DNA of 64,000 bases, from NCBI RefSeq assembly GCF_000787575.1, contig NW_012236504.1, positions 186,001 through 250,000 on the forward strand, in the 5' to 3' direction. The translations under genes were made by a program, and so were the position numbers. The notes beneath the pieces are model-generated. The model was not told the DNA's origin, searched no databases, and saw nothing but the letters and a program-made list of their open reading frames with translations. Source of the stretch: Acytostelium subglobosum LB1 (taxonomy: Eukaryota; Evosea; Eumycetozoa; Acytosteliales; Acytosteliaceae). Below are positions 32,854 to 45,341 of this stretch, piece after piece. Within the stretch, counting starts at the first letter, position 1; each line of letters begins with the position of its first letter.

Positions 32854-34473
32854 ATGATGGATACATGCGATAAACATAATAAGAAGAGGAAGGAGTTCAT
32901 ATGTTATGAATGTTGTGAGCTACTATGTGCAAACTGTTTGTTTCCAACTCATCAATCACATTCATCTGATCACGTTGATAACATAAGACAGTCAACGATC
33001 AACAACCTACAACATCTACAACAACAACAACAACAGCCACAGGATGATCAATCACCATCATCAGCCAAATTGTCAAGTGATCCAAGATTGAATGATCTGT
33101 GGCAGTCAGCACAAGATCATGTTGAGACATACAAGAGGTTGGGACAGTCTTGTAAGGAGGTCTCTCAACACTTTAGTGAGGTGCATGATATAATAGTTGT
33201 ACAGGAGCATAAGCTAAAGTCACAACTGGAGCAACAACAGAGTCACATGGCATCTTTGTTATCTGACATCATAGACGAGGTCAGACTCAAGGTTGGTGGA
33301 TTATCATTCAGCGACAAAAGCGATGCCGATGTAGAACAGTTGGTGACAAACATATCATCATGCACATCGATGGGCGAGTTCATGATGGCTGCTATGATGG
33401 CTAACGGCGGCGATAACAACAAACAAGAACTCACAACCAAGTGCTCTGACATTGACTTGTTGTTATGCGCGCAACAACATGCCCAAAGGTTAAAGAAGAG
33501 CAAGAATGAGGAGAAGAGTGTAGTGGTAGTCCAGGACGTGCAACTTGCCAGTCTCGATCACTTTAGGAAGAATGTAGTCGACACATTGGCCAAGCTCACA
33601 CCTGCCGTTGATATTCCCGTCAACCATATCTTCTCAGCCAATGGAACAACATTCTCGTTGTTCTCAATGACTAACTCAAAGTGGACATCCGAGAGCATTG
33701 GAGTCAGCAACTGGATACCATTTGATAATCAAACCAATGCACATTATGTATATGCTCGTGGTGTAATATATTGGTTCACAACAGGTTATTGTCATATGTA
33801 CTCACTCAAAGATAGATCGTATCGTGCACTTATTACGACACTTGGTGCCTATAAGGCTGCCTGCTACAATGGCAATGAACAAATATATATCGTTGAAGAG
33901 AAGGCGTTGAACATCAACAACAAGGTCACTCCTCCGACATATCAGATATACTCAATCAACATCAACACAATGGTATTCACACCCAGAGGCAAACCGTTCA
34001 GCTTTGAGTATGCATCACCATTGGCTATCTTCATCAATCAAAGGATATACTTCTTTGGCGAACCATGCTCTATTCTCTACTTTGACACGTCCGACAACTC
34101 GACTAGCTATATACTCAATCACTCATCTGTCTCGATGTATCGAGGATTGATATCAGCTTGCTACGATGGCAATGACAACTTCTACATGTTGTTCGTTGGA
34201 GCCTTTGTACGATTCTCCATCACCAACAAGCTGATGTACTTCTTGTCACTTCCTCCACCATACATTAACAACACCAATAATGTAACACGCAAGATCATCT
34301 CACATTACCATCAATCATCTGGAACGATCTTCTATCTCTTTGGAAAGGATTCCAACATGACCTACTGCACTCGCACTGAGAAATGGTCCAAACTATCACT
34401 TGATAATGATCTAGTTGCCAGTAGGAGTGGATACGGATCATGTCTCATACCATGGACCACCACCTCTCAATGA
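32854..34473 (+). CDS. B-box, coiled-coil and propeller protein, copy 2
   Basis: A single intact exon of 539 residues. It starts with a B-box (TCDKHNKKRKEFICYECCE, CANCLFPTHQSHSSDH), then has a coiled coil with a short Gln run, a Ser/Thr-rich region and propeller-like repeats (YVYARGVIYWFTTG, CYNGNEQIYIVEE, CYDGNDNFYMLFVGAF, SHYHQSSGTIFYLFG). It lies about 75 bases behind copy 1 and is a tandem duplicate. It shares the domain order with the B-box-less relative at 26839. The propeller repeats are kelch-like in pattern, but the diagnostic double Gly is often lost, so the exact fold is uncertain. Confidence 0.88.
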   Translation: MMDTCDKHNKKRKEFICYECCELLCANCLFPTHQSHSSDHVDNIRQSTINNLQHLQQQQQQPQDDQSPSSAKLSSDPRLNDLWQSAQDHVETYKRLGQSCKEVSQHFSEVHDIIVVQEHKLKSQLEQQQSHMASLLSDIIDEVRLKVGGLSFSDKSDADVEQLVTNISSCTSMGEFMMAAMMANGGDNNKQELTTKCSDIDLLLCAQQHAQRLKKSKNEEKSVVVVQDVQLASLDHFRKNVVDTLAKLTPAVDIPVNHIFSANGTTFSLFSMTNSKWTSESIGVSNWIPFDNQTNAHYVYARGVIYWFTTGYCHMYSLKDRSYRALITTLGAYKAACYNGNEQIYIVEEKALNINNKVTPPTYQIYSININTMVFTPRGKPFSFEYASPLAIFINQRIYFFGEPCSILYFDTSDNSTSYILNHSSVSMYRGLISACYDGNDNFYMLFVGAFVRFSITNKLMYFLSLPPPYINNTNNVTRKIISHYHQSSGTIFYLFGKDSNMTYCTRTEKWSKLSLDNDLVASRSGYGSCLIPWTTTSQ

Positions 34474-34696
34474 TTGATTGATCAAGTATTGTATTAATAA
34501 ACTTGACCAACCCTTACCCTTGCCCCAACCCTTGCCCTTGCCCTCACCCCCACTTTTCAAAGTACACCAAGATGAATGATGTTCGATTTGTTTGTTCAAA
34601 GTTAGACAACTTAGTTATAACTAACGTGTCAAAAGAAGAAGAAGATATATATATAGTGAGATATAGAGGTTAAGTAGTTAGTAGTTGTATAGCATA

Positions 34697-37591
34697 ATGT
34701 CTCAACAACAACAACAACAACAACCTCAACAACCTCCACCTCACATTGCACCACATGGTGCTGGAGGCGGTGGTCAACCTCCGCCACACAAGCCTGCAGC
34801 AAAGCAGCAGCAACATCAACAACCTCATCGAGGTCATCATCATCACAAAGATAACAAGGATAACAAAGAAAACAAACAAGCACAACAACAAGTTGCACCA
34901 CCAAATGTACCAACAAACAATAACAATAACAAAGGCGAAGCTGTTGCAACACAAGAGAAGAAGAGATCAGGTCCCAAAGGTGCAGGTACTGGTGGTGGTC
35001 GTGGAGGAAAGCAACAGGGTCAGGCTCAGGGACAGGGTCCACAGAGTAGACTACAAGGACAGACACATCATTCAAAGAAGCAAATGGTTACCGATGATAT
35101 CCCACCTCCAGTCACTCAATCAACATCAACAACTACAACATCAACAGCAACAACATCAACAAACAACATACAGACACAGCCAGACACTCCCCAGCCCGTA
35201 ACCAATCAGACTCAACCTCAACTACAACAACAACAACATCAACTACTACAGCAGCAGCAACAGATGTTTGACACAAGCATTCCATCGTCATTCGTAGGCA
35301 ACAACAACAACAACAACAATCAATTCGACTTTGGTGGTATCGGAAGTATCAATGGTGGACCAATGCCATTCATGGACCAACAGCAACAGCCACAACAGCA
35401 GGGTAGCTTGTTCCAATTCTCCCTGTTCTCACCTATTGGTAGCAATATGTTTGGTGGAGTAGGCGGCCTGCCACAGTCCAATCCACTACTACATCAACAA
35501 ATGCAGCAACATCAACAACAGCAACAGCATCAACAACTATCTCCACAACAACAACAATTCGGTATGGGTCCTCCCGGTATGAACATGAACATGCAACAAA
35601 GTCCCAACATTATGGACCTGTTTCAAAAGGCTACCATTCATCGTACTCCGACCTCACCGACCAACATGGGTTTTAACATGGCCCAGCCATTCGGACAGAT
35701 TCCTCCACATCAGATGATGTCCCCTATGGGACAGGGAGCCGAACATCTTGGTCAGCTTGGTCAACTTGGTCAGCTCGGTCAGATGGGTCAGATGAGTCAG
35801 TTGGGTCAGCTCGGTCAGATGGGACAGATGGGTCAGATGGGACAACAGCAGCAACAGATGAGACCATCCGGAACGAATAGCCCCTTTGGATACGGACAGA
35901 TGCCACCCATGGGAGGCATGCCATTCTTCAATCCATCAATGATGCCCTCTCCACAACATTACATGCAGATGATGAACATGCAACAACAACAACAGCAACA
36001 GCCAATGGGACTCAACAACAACAACAACATGAACGATCAGATCAACAGCTTCATGGCTGGCTTGTCATTCAATGACATGCTCTCCTCACCAATGGGTGCT
36101 GTTGGCAGCCCCATCCACACCTTGGGTGACATGTCCACTGGATTTGGATTGGGTTCTCTTGGCTTAAACATGCTTCCTCAGCAGATGCAACAGCAGCAGT
36201 CCAATGACGACAGCACTGAGGTTGGAGTAGGTGACGAGGAAGAACATCACGCCGAGGAGGATGACGAATCGCTGAAAGAGAAGTTGGAGAAGTATACCAA
36301 GGCACGCACACTGCTCCCTGCGCCTGCTCCAAACAAGCTGAAGGATTTGACCGACTATGCCTACGATATCTTTGAAAAGTCGAAGTGCGAGGAGAACCGA
36401 GGTCGTGCATTGTTGAGCCGCCTGCAGAACATGGTGTCCAGGACATTCACCAAGTCCAAGGTCACTCTGCATCTCTTTGGATCATCAGCCAATGGAATGT
36501 CACTCAAAGGAGGTGACATTGACATCTGCATGCTCGTCGACGACAGTGAAGGTGACTCTGATGCCATCATCGCCAAGCTAGAGGCAATGTTGAAACAAAG
36601 TATGTTATTACTCACATGCCGGTCGGAACCACTCCACTAACAAACCAAACGTATTCATCATTGATTAGACCGCTTGACCAAGGTATTGGCAATTCCAAGC
36701 GCAAGAGTACCCATCGTCAAGTTCAAGGACCCCTTGCAGAGTTTGTCGTGCGACATTTGTTTGAACAATAGACTGGCGATATATAATACCAAGTTGGTAT
36801 ATGACTACTCAACGATCGACGAGAGGATGCGTCCATTGGTGTACGTGGTCAAACGATGGGCCAAGCGCAGAAAGATCAACGAGCCATCGACAGGCACGCT
36901 CAGCTCCTACGCCTACATCAACATGGTTATCAACTTTTTGCAGAGCCGTAACCCACCCGTGCTGCCTTGTCTCCAGGTGCTGGCCAACGGACCGGTGGAG
37001 ATCAATGGCAAGCGGTACGGCGAGCTGATGCCCGACATCATGGTCGACGGCTACAACTGTAAATATTACAACAAGATGGAGAAGATCGTTGGTTTTGGCC
37101 GCGCCAACAAGGAGACGCTGGGCGAGCTGGTGTTTGGCTTCTTCCAGCACTACTCGCGCGTCTTTAACTTCATGACCGAGGTGGTTAGCATCCGCACTGG
37201 TCACACAATGCTCAAGTCCGACAAAACATGGGAGACCATCCAGAAGAAGAGCCACTTCTTCTTCTCGATCGAGGACCCATTCGAAGTGACGCACAATCTG
37301 GCACGTGTCGTCAAGAGGGCGCCACTGTCCACCATCATCAAGGAGTTCAACCGTGCCTACAAGATCCTATCGCAGTCTGGCAATCTACATTATGTTTGTC
37401 GCGAGTATGTTGGCGATGATGAGCAGCGTCATCAACTTCCACAGAACTTCAAGAAGAATCAGAACCAAACTCAACAGCAGGATCAAGATCCACTGAAGGA
37501 TCAACAAGAGCATCAAGAGCCGTCCACACAGCAGGATAGTGCTGCACAATCACAAGTCGCCTCTGGCGAGACTACCTCCATGCAACAATAA
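34697..37591 (+). CDS. non-canonical poly(A)/U polymerase, GLD-2/Cid1 type
   Basis: Two exons, 34697-36599 and 36669-37591, give about 941 residues. The first 530 residues are low-complexity: long Gln, Asn, Pro and His runs and a GQLGQMGQM repeat (around 35748-35845). The catalytic part begins near residue 540. It has the nucleotidyltransferase motif LFGSSANGMSLKGGDIDICM, with the two Asp near 607-609; the intron falls shortly after. The third Asp lies in the SLSCDICLNN block. The helical half follows (VVKRWAKRRKINEPSTGTLS), then the PAP-associated region (ETLGELVFGFFQHYSRVFNF). Such enzymes add A or U tails to RNA 3' ends in the cytoplasm or nucleus. There is no RNA-binding RRM, so targeting is probably by the long N-terminal region. 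ATG 34697 is chosen as the first in frame. Confidence 0.9.
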
Positions 37592-37890
37592 ACCCTACCT
37601 TAGCGAGGGTTCATTCTTCAACCCTCACTCCCCCATGATCATTTTGTTAGATCGTTCAAACAATTTGAATTCAAATTTTTGAATAGATTTGATGACAGTT
37701 GGCGCCAGTTAAATATGAATGTGTGTAACGGTCAGGCCTATGGACACTCATCCAAAAGCTCAACGTCAATTGTCATCATTATCATTAAGTCATATTTGTT
37801 ACACTCCCCTATTAATTCTCTCTATCTCACTATCACCCCATCCATAAACAACCAATCAACCAATCAATCAAATAACCGTCCCTAATTGAG
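37592..37890. other. short intergenic region
   Basis: About 300 bases with no gene. It holds the 3' UTR of the polymerase gene and the promoter of the HAT protein. Confidence 0.4.
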
Positions 37891-40800
37891 ATGATAACAT
37901 CTCTACATTATTACCAGAATGCGGCGCATCAGCCGTTGCATCATCCGATGCATCACCTACAGCTGACGACACCGCCACCACAACAGACCATACATTCGAA
38001 TGGCAATTTCTTTGGCCAACATCTTGATCAATTCACCTCGCATCATCATCATCACTCACACCAGCCACAGCATCAGCCACAGCTCCAGCCACCACAACAA
38101 CAACAATACCATCCAGCACTGTTCCACACGATGAACAATAGTAGTAACTCAACATCGAGCCCATCTCGATACTTTGAACAGTCGGGTGGCGGCGGCGACG
38201 ACAGCTACGATGATGACAGACTGATCAATGAGCAGGCCCAGCTGCTCCAGAAGTCCCTGGAAATCCTGAGCGACAGCGATGACAGTATACCCTCGATGAA
38301 GAGTCTCTACATGATGCTGCAGAAGCAACAACAACACAGTCCACACCACCAGCGAAATCAACAGCCCAACTCACTATTCATCAAGACCAATCACACGCTC
38401 GATCATCATGTGGACCACCATCCATTTGGAAAGACGACAAACAACCTCAACAGCAACAACACCAGGGTGTTGAATGGTGGCATCTTTCCAATTCCAACCT
38501 CCTCCTCATCCTCATCCTCCACATTGTTTGGTGCAATTGATCAACCCATGCCATTTGCCCAACCACAACAACAGTCGAAGCATATGACATCAACTATCCC
38601 CACCTCCACCTCCTCCTCGACACCTTGGTCAACAGACTACTGGAAACCAACCAACACTCCATTGCTCTCCTCTGCACAACAACCAATGTCATCATACAAT
38701 CACATGACATTGGGCAACGAATCGTATCCGCTATCCCAACAACAAATTTACCGATCAAATCACCATCAGTCACAGTCCCAGTCCCACTACCAACAACCGC
38801 AACCTCCCATAATAACTCGAACAATGGACTACCAACCATCGCTCGAATCCATGTTCCACGATCAGCAACACCAGTATGGTCTGAGCCGACCCGAGCCCAC
38901 CACCACTACAAAGAGCAACCGCCCATTCAATCAATCAGCCGCTCCATTCTATCCCTCATCAGCTTCGTCCAAACACCTGATAGCTGCCAATGGCTCAAAG
39001 GACCGTGCATCCTTGTCCATCCCATCCACCGCCTCCGAATCGATGCAAGCATCCTGGAACCCGACCGATCAATTCCAGTCTCAACACCATACCAGCAGGC
39101 CTGCACCACCACGCCAACACCAGGATCAGTCCGAACAGAGACAACACCGAAGAAGAGACTCACACGACGACCATTATGTGCCCGACCAAGCCGACTACGA
39201 AGTTGAGTATGTCAATGGCACAAACAAGCAAGGTGGCTCCTCTGGCGACCAGAGACGCGAGATTTCCGAGAGTCCCGAGTCGAGACAACAGTACAAGCAG
39301 TTCATCAAGGAGTTCAAGATCCGCGAGAAGGAGGGTCTGGATGCAGCCATGGCCTACGCCTCACACTCGCTGTCGTCGCTCTCAGAGAAGGTGCACTGGC
39401 GAGTATACCTCGAGTTGGCCGACCTGGCCAACCGCCAGAACAACCTCAAGCTCGCCAGGAAGCTCTACCGTGTCATCACCAAGACCAAGCCATACGTAAG
39501 CCAGGGCTGGCTCGAGTACGCCAAGATGGAGGAGGACTATGGCCGTCTGGAACGCGCGCAACAGATCCTACAGCTGGGCCTCAAGTACAGCCCATTCAAC
39601 GAGAGTCTGCTTATCAAGGCCATCCGCCACGAGGAGAAGATGGGCAACATCGATGGCGCCCGTGCAATGCTGTCACATCTGCGTGACCAATCCATATTCA
39701 AGACGTGGCGTGCAGTGCTGGAGGGCGGCTTGCTCGAGGCACGCGCCGGCAACGTTGATGTGGCACGCAAGATCTTCAAATATCTGATGCAACACGTTCC
39801 CTGGTATGGTCCCATCTACCAGGAGGCCTACAAGTTGGAGGAGCGTTGCGAGGAGTATGAACGCGCCATTGCCATTATTGAGCGTGGCCTGCAAGAGGAC
39901 CCCAAGTACGGACCATTGTGGTTCAGCGCACTGCGCCTCTACGAGAAGACCAGCCACGGATTCCTGCAGACTACGCGCAATGTCGTAGAGCGTGCCCGCC
40001 AAGGCGTGTCTCGCGAAGTCACCTGGAAGATCTATTTTGAAGCCGCCCAGATTGAGGAGCGTTCGCGAAACGCCAGCCTGAGTCGCGCCGCCTACGTCCG
40101 CTGCGTGGAGCAGTGTCCCGAGAATCTGCAATGGAAGGTGTGGTTAGGCGGCAGCCGCACTGAGCTCAACGCCGACAACATCAATGTGGCCCGCAAGCTG
40201 GTGCTTCGCTCGCTACTCGAGGTGCCTGCCAAGCTCAAGCCCCTCGTCCTCCTAGAGTACTCGCGCCTTGAGGAGTATGCCGGCAATCACAACAAGTCTC
40301 GTCGCATCCTGAGGAAGGCCCAAGACGAAGCACGCAACGACTGGAAGGTGTTCCTCGAGGCCGTGCTTCTGGAGATGCGCGCTGGCAACTACGAAGCTGC
40401 CATCAATGAGGCCAAGGACGCTCTCAAGATACATAGTGGTGCAGGCAGGATATGGGCGGCCATGATCCAGCTGATGCAGCTCAAGGGTCGCGAGGCCCAA
40501 CAACGAGTATTCCGCAAGGCACTTCAGTTTGTGCCCAAGTCTGGCGAGGTCTGGTGCGAGGGTGCCAGGATAGCTCTTGGCAACAACGACCTCGAGCAAG
40601 CACGCCAATTCCTCGAGTTTGCCGTCCAATTCACACCACAGTTTGGCGACTCCTTCGTTGAGCTGCTGCGTCTGGACATCCTGGAGAATGGTATCAACTG
40701 TGATATCTCCAAACTTGAACAAGTATGTATACAAGACGACGAATCCCCACCCCTCTGGGATCATTCCACTCACACTCCACTCCAACCATCATAATCATAG

Positions 40801-41088
40801 ATGTGTATAAATGCCGATCCAAACTATGGACTGATGTGGCTGCACTGCACTGGGTCCGTGCTGGACAGCCCGCGACAGGTGCTGCGCAATGTAAAGAAGA
40901 TGCTGGTGGAGATGTCGCCCGCCAGCCAGGAGGACTACGAACGAACAAAGGATGCGCGAGGCGGATGCTGTTGGATTGGCTCCAACGGTGTTCTATCACT
41001 CGATCGCATCTTTAGGAATGATTTCAACTCCATGTCCAACGAGGACAAGAGGAAATGTATGTTTGGTTCCGATCAAGTTAAGCCTTGA
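37891..41088 (+). CDS. HAT (half-a-TPR) repeat protein
   Basis: Two exons, 37891-40722 and 40801-41088, joined in phase 0, give 1039 residues. The N-terminal 450 residues are low-complexity His/Gln/Ser/Pro sequence. From about residue 460 to 1000 come HAT repeats: VHWRVYLELADLANRQ, QGWLEYAKMEEDYGRLERAQ, YGPIYQEAYKLEERCEEYE, TWKIYFEAAQIEERSRN, LKPLVLLEYSRLEEYAGN and DWKVFLEAVLLEMRAGNYE. HAT arrays occur in RNA-processing proteins such as Prp6, Clf1 and CstF77, and in the organellar Mbb1/HCF107 group. A role in RNA processing is therefore likely but the specific complex is not clear. Coding sequence is notably GC-rich in the repeat region. Confidence 0.85.
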
Positions 41089-41235
41089 GATTGGAACGTC
41101 CATCCAATATTGAATGAAATGAATGAGTGAATGACCTAGAGATGGAGTAATGAATAACAAATAAAGTATAGAGTGCTGTAAAGTGAGCGAGTATGAATGA
41201 ATGAATGAATAGCCAATGATTGATTGATTGGCAGT

Positions 41236-42486
41236 TTAGTGGGCAGCCTCGTGCTCGGAGAGGAAACGCTCGGCCTCGAGGGCAGACATGCAACCAGTGC
41301 CAGCAGCAGTGATGGCTTGACGGTAGATCTTGTCTTGGACATCACCACAAGCAAAGACTCCCTCGACATTGGTGCGTGTGGAGTGACCGGCGGTGATGAC
41401 GTATCCAGTCTCGTCGAGAGTGAGCTGGCCGTCGAGGAAAGCGGTATTTGGGATGTGACCAATGGCGTAGAACAAGCCCTTAGCCTCGATAACAGTTTGC
41501 TCCTTGGAGATGACGTTCTGGATGGTCAGCGAGCCGAGCACCTTCTCGTCGCCGTGTGCACTGATCACCTCTGTGTTCCAAAGGATCTTGATCTTTGGGT
41601 TGTTGAGCACACGCTGTTGCATGACCTTTGAGGCACGCATCTGATCACGACGCACCAACAGTGTGACGTTGCTGGCATAATGAGTGAGGAAGGTGGCCTC
41701 CTCGCAGGCAGTGTCACCACCTCCGACGACGACCAAGTGCTTGTTGCGGTAGATTGGCAGGGCACCGTCGCAGACGGCGCAGGCAGAGATACCCTTGCTC
41801 CAATACAAATCCTCGCCTGGCACGTTCATTCTCTTGGCTGTGGCACCAGTGGCGAGAATGATGGTCTTGGTCTGCAGGGGCACCGGATTGCCCTCGATAA
41901 ACACCTTGAATGGGCGAGCGCTCAAGTCGACCTTGACAATGTTCTCTGTCTCGATTCTTGTGCCACACTTGATCGACTGCTCTCTCATGCGGTCCATCAA
42001 CTCTGATCCACTGATCTCACCTGGGAAACCTGGGAAGTTCTCAATCTCTGTAGTAGTTGTCAGCTGTCCACCAGCAGCAACACCTCCGGCCATGAATCCC
42101 TCGAACATCAATGGGTCCAAACGGGCTCTATATATAGTTTGTTTGATATTAGTGATCAATCAATCAATCGAATGTATAACTTGACATGACACATACCTGC
42201 CAGCGTAGACAGCGGCAGTGTGGCCAGCTGGGCCAGAGCCGATGATGATGACGTTCTCAATCTTGGATGGTGAATATGATGACATTGCTCTAATTTGATA
42301 AGCTTGGTTGAATGGTGATGTTGTATCGAATTGATGTAGATTGATCAAAGATGGTTGATTGACTGAAGTTGTTGATGTTGTTGTAGTGGCTGGAATTACA
42401 AATGAAGTTGCAGCGACGAATGATGTAGTGGTTGTGAAGCGATTGAATAGTAATCTCGAAACTCTACCAATACGCAATGGAAACAT
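41236..42486 (-). CDS. thioredoxin reductase, low-molecular-weight type
   Basis: Two exons, 42197-42486 and 41236-42127, give 393 residues. The FAD motif is IIGSGPAGHTAAVYAGR, the redox-active site is CAVC at about residues 213-216 (followed by DGALPIYRNK), and the NADPH site is VVGGGDTACEEATF. The C-terminal FAD block GVFACGDVQD is also present. The enzyme reduces thioredoxin with NADPH. The first 67 residues (MFPLRIGRVSRLLFNRF, then Thr/Ser-rich) look like a mitochondrial targeting sequence. A second in-frame ATG at 42285 would give the usual cytosolic length of about 326 residues, so two products from one gene are possible. Confidence 0.95.
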
Positions 42487-42962
42487 GTAGTACTTATAAG
42501 TAAAAATGTTATATCTGTATCTGTATATATGTATATTGAACGAATGATTAAAATATGACGTTGTGATGTTAACCTCTGAAGACCAATGATTCTTTGAGTG
42601 GGCTGGATCTTCCAAACCCACACGTTCCATTTCCTTGTTTTTGTTTTTTTTGGTCATTCTTTGTCAACATCAACACAAACATCATCAATGATGACCAAAA
42701 GGGGAAGTAATAATGTACCATGGTAATACCTTTAGTTGTACAAATTACAATCATATGATTAAGATAAATAAATTATAATCGAATAACTTTAATTAATTAA
42801 TTATATATTATTATAAAATAAAAATAAAAATGAAGCACTCATCCATTCATTTGCAAAAAAACGAACGACACTTTGTTTCAAAACAGTTAATTGTAAATAC
42901 GTGCTTGAGATAAGATAGAGAGATAAAGTGTGTGATAGATAGACAGATAGATAGATATAAAG
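42487..42962. other. divergent promoter region
   Basis: About 475 bases between the thioredoxin reductase start and the KRR1 start. It is AT-rich after 42740 with TAGATAGA repeats near 42936-42957. No gene is supported. Confidence 0.5.
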
Positions 42963-44428
42963 ATGGCAGATACAGATACTCAAGACAATACAACAACGAC
43001 AACAGAGAACAAACCAAAACAGTTTGTAAAGAAGAAGGATAGAAAGGATTTAGAGATACCAGAGGGTGTGGATCCTTGGAAGGCCGTACCGTTGAGCAGA
43101 GATGATGTGCCAAAGCGTGTGCTCTACGACGACTCTTCATTCTCTACACTGTTTCCCAAGTACAAAGAGAAGTACTTGAGAGAGATATGGCCATTGGTCG
43201 AGAAGCAATTGGGCGAGCATGGTATCGTCTGTAAGATCGACCTGTTGGAAGGAAGCATGTCTGTCACCACCACCAAAAAGTGTTGGGACCCTGTTGCTAT
43301 CCTAAAGGCACGTGATCTCATCAGGCTACTCTCTCGTGCCGTACCCTATATTCATGTAAGTCATTCATTCATTCATTCAATCATTCAATCACTATCTCGC
43401 TCGCTCATTCAATCAACCGATCATCTCAATCACATGGTCCTGGAACTATTCCACTTGATCACTCAATCACTCATTCAATCAATCAATCAATCACACTCTC
43501 GCTCACTCAATCACTCATTCAATCGATCACTGGAACTATTCCAATCACTCGCTAACTCGTTCACTTAACCTTGGTCATCAATCAATCAATCAATCAAAAA
43601 CAGGCAAGCAAGATTATGGACGACGAGAACAACTGTGATATCATCAAGATTGGAGGATACATGAGGAATAAGGAGAGATTCATAAAGAGAAGACAGAGAT
43701 TGTTGGGACCTGATGGAGCCACACTCAAGTCAATTGAGTTGCTGACAAAGTGCTACGTGATGATACAGGGAACGACGGTGGCCGCCATCGGCCCATGGAA
43801 CGGCCTGCTTCAGGTGCGAAAGATCGTCGAGGACTGCATGAAGAACATACATCCCATCTATAACATCAAGGAGCTGATGATTAAGCGCGAGCTGATGAAG
43901 GACGATTCGCTCAAGAACGAGTCGTGGGAGCGCTTCCTGCCCAAGTTCAAAAAGACGAATGCGCCCTCCAAGAAGGCGCCCATCGCCAAGAAGAAGAAGG
44001 ACAAGAACGCGGCGCCATTCGCACCGGACCAGATGCCAAGAAAGATCGATATCGAGATGGCCTCTGGAGAGTACTTCCTGTCGTCGGCCAAGAAGGCCGA
44101 GAAGTTGAGGTTGGAGCGCGAGGCCAAGCAGGCTGGAAACTTGGCCAAACGTCAAGAAGAGCGTGCCAAGGCATTTGTTGCGCCAGCCGAGAAGTCCAAG
44201 TCATCCAACGATGGTTCGTCCGAATCACAGTTCACCAACACATCAGAGTCGCTTCAAAAGATCAAATCAAGTTTAGGCAATGTAAGTATTATAGACTCCT
44301 GGTTATCAATCATCATCATTTGAACAATCACTGACCCATCTCCCATCAATCAATCAAAACAGAAGAAGAGGAAGGAGACTGAATCACTGAGTGCTGATGA
44401 CTTCATCCAGAAGAAGAACAAGAAATAA
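42963..44428 (+). CDS. krr1: KRR1 small-subunit processome protein
   Basis: Three exons: 42963-43355, 43604-44281 and 44363-44428, all in phase 0, give about 378 residues (yeast Krr1 has 316). The sequence follows Krr1/HRB2 closely: [72 protein letters not shown] and the KH-domain line [20 protein letters not shown], then [11 protein letters not shown] Lys-rich C-terminal half ends in KKNKK. Krr1 works in the nucleolus in early 40S ribosome assembly, where its divergent KH domains bind partner proteins. The first intron (43356-43603) is packed with CATT/CAAT repeats and contains two copies of a TGGAA-TTCCA palindrome. Confidence 0.95.
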
Positions 44429-44653
44429 ACAACAATTAATGTCTCAAAGATCATTATTCAATGTGTCCATGTCCTTTCCCTCACAGACATACCCTCGCAG
44501 ACATACCCTCACACACTTACCCTCGCACATTTTTGATCGACTAAACAACCATGCAGAGTTTGAAGTCGAATCAAAGAGAGATAAGATAAAGTATTCATAC
44601 TTATACGAATCAAACAAACATATATATTATACAACTATACATAAAGAACAGAT

Positions 44654-45341
44654 ATGTCTGAACAACAAACAAACTTGGCATCTCTGTCACTAGAGCAATT
44701 GCAGATGGTGAAGGAACAGGTCGAGGGAGTATGTTAACGAATGAATGACAACACAGATAGAAAGAGATATAATGATGACGATGATGACGATTATGTACTG
44801 ACGCATATTCACTATACTACTACTCGATAATAATAGGATATACAATCATTGTCAGAGTCAATCACATCACTGAAACATGCTGCTGAGAAGTATCTAGAGG
44901 CAAAGGAAGCTATTCAAGGTTTGACAGGTGCAGAAGGAAAGGAGATACTCGTTCCACTTACATCATCTGTATGTATCATCATATCATATTCAATCACTCA
45001 ATCACTCAATCACTCAATCATGTGATATGACAACAAACAAGCTCTGACTCTCAATCAATCAATCATATCGATATTAGTTATACTTGCCAGGCAAGGTGAA
45101 CTGCAAAGAGAAGGTATTAGTAGATATTGGAACACAGTACTTTGTAGAAATGGGATTGGACCAGGGTCAGCAATTCACCAATCGTAAGGTACAGATGATA
45201 CAGGATCAGATCAACAAGGTGCAGCAGGCAATCAATGTCAAGCGTGGTCAAATGGATCAGATCATGCAGGTGGCTCAACAAAAGATTTCACTGGTACGAC
45301 AGCAACAGCAGCAACAGCAGCAACAGCAACTGAAGAAATAA
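44654..45341 (+). CDS. pfdn5: prefoldin subunit 5
   Basis: Three exons: 44654-44728, 44837-44968 and 45078-45341, all in phase 0, give 156 residues. The first coiled-coil helix (LASLSLEQLQMVKEQVEGDI, QSLSESITSLKHAAEKYLEA) is followed by the beta-hairpin region (EILVPLTSSLYLPGKV, KVLVDIGTQYFVE) and a second long helix (VQQAINVKRGQMDQIMQVAQ) ending in a Gln run. This is the layout and length of the alpha-class prefoldin PFDN5/GIM5. Prefoldin is a hexamer that passes unfolded actin and tubulin to the chaperonin CCT. The Gln tail is an amoeba-type addition. Confidence 0.93.

Noticed and set aside
42687-42960. Possible regulatory TA-rich block
   Set aside because: AT-rich sequence is expected between genes here and I see no specific motif.
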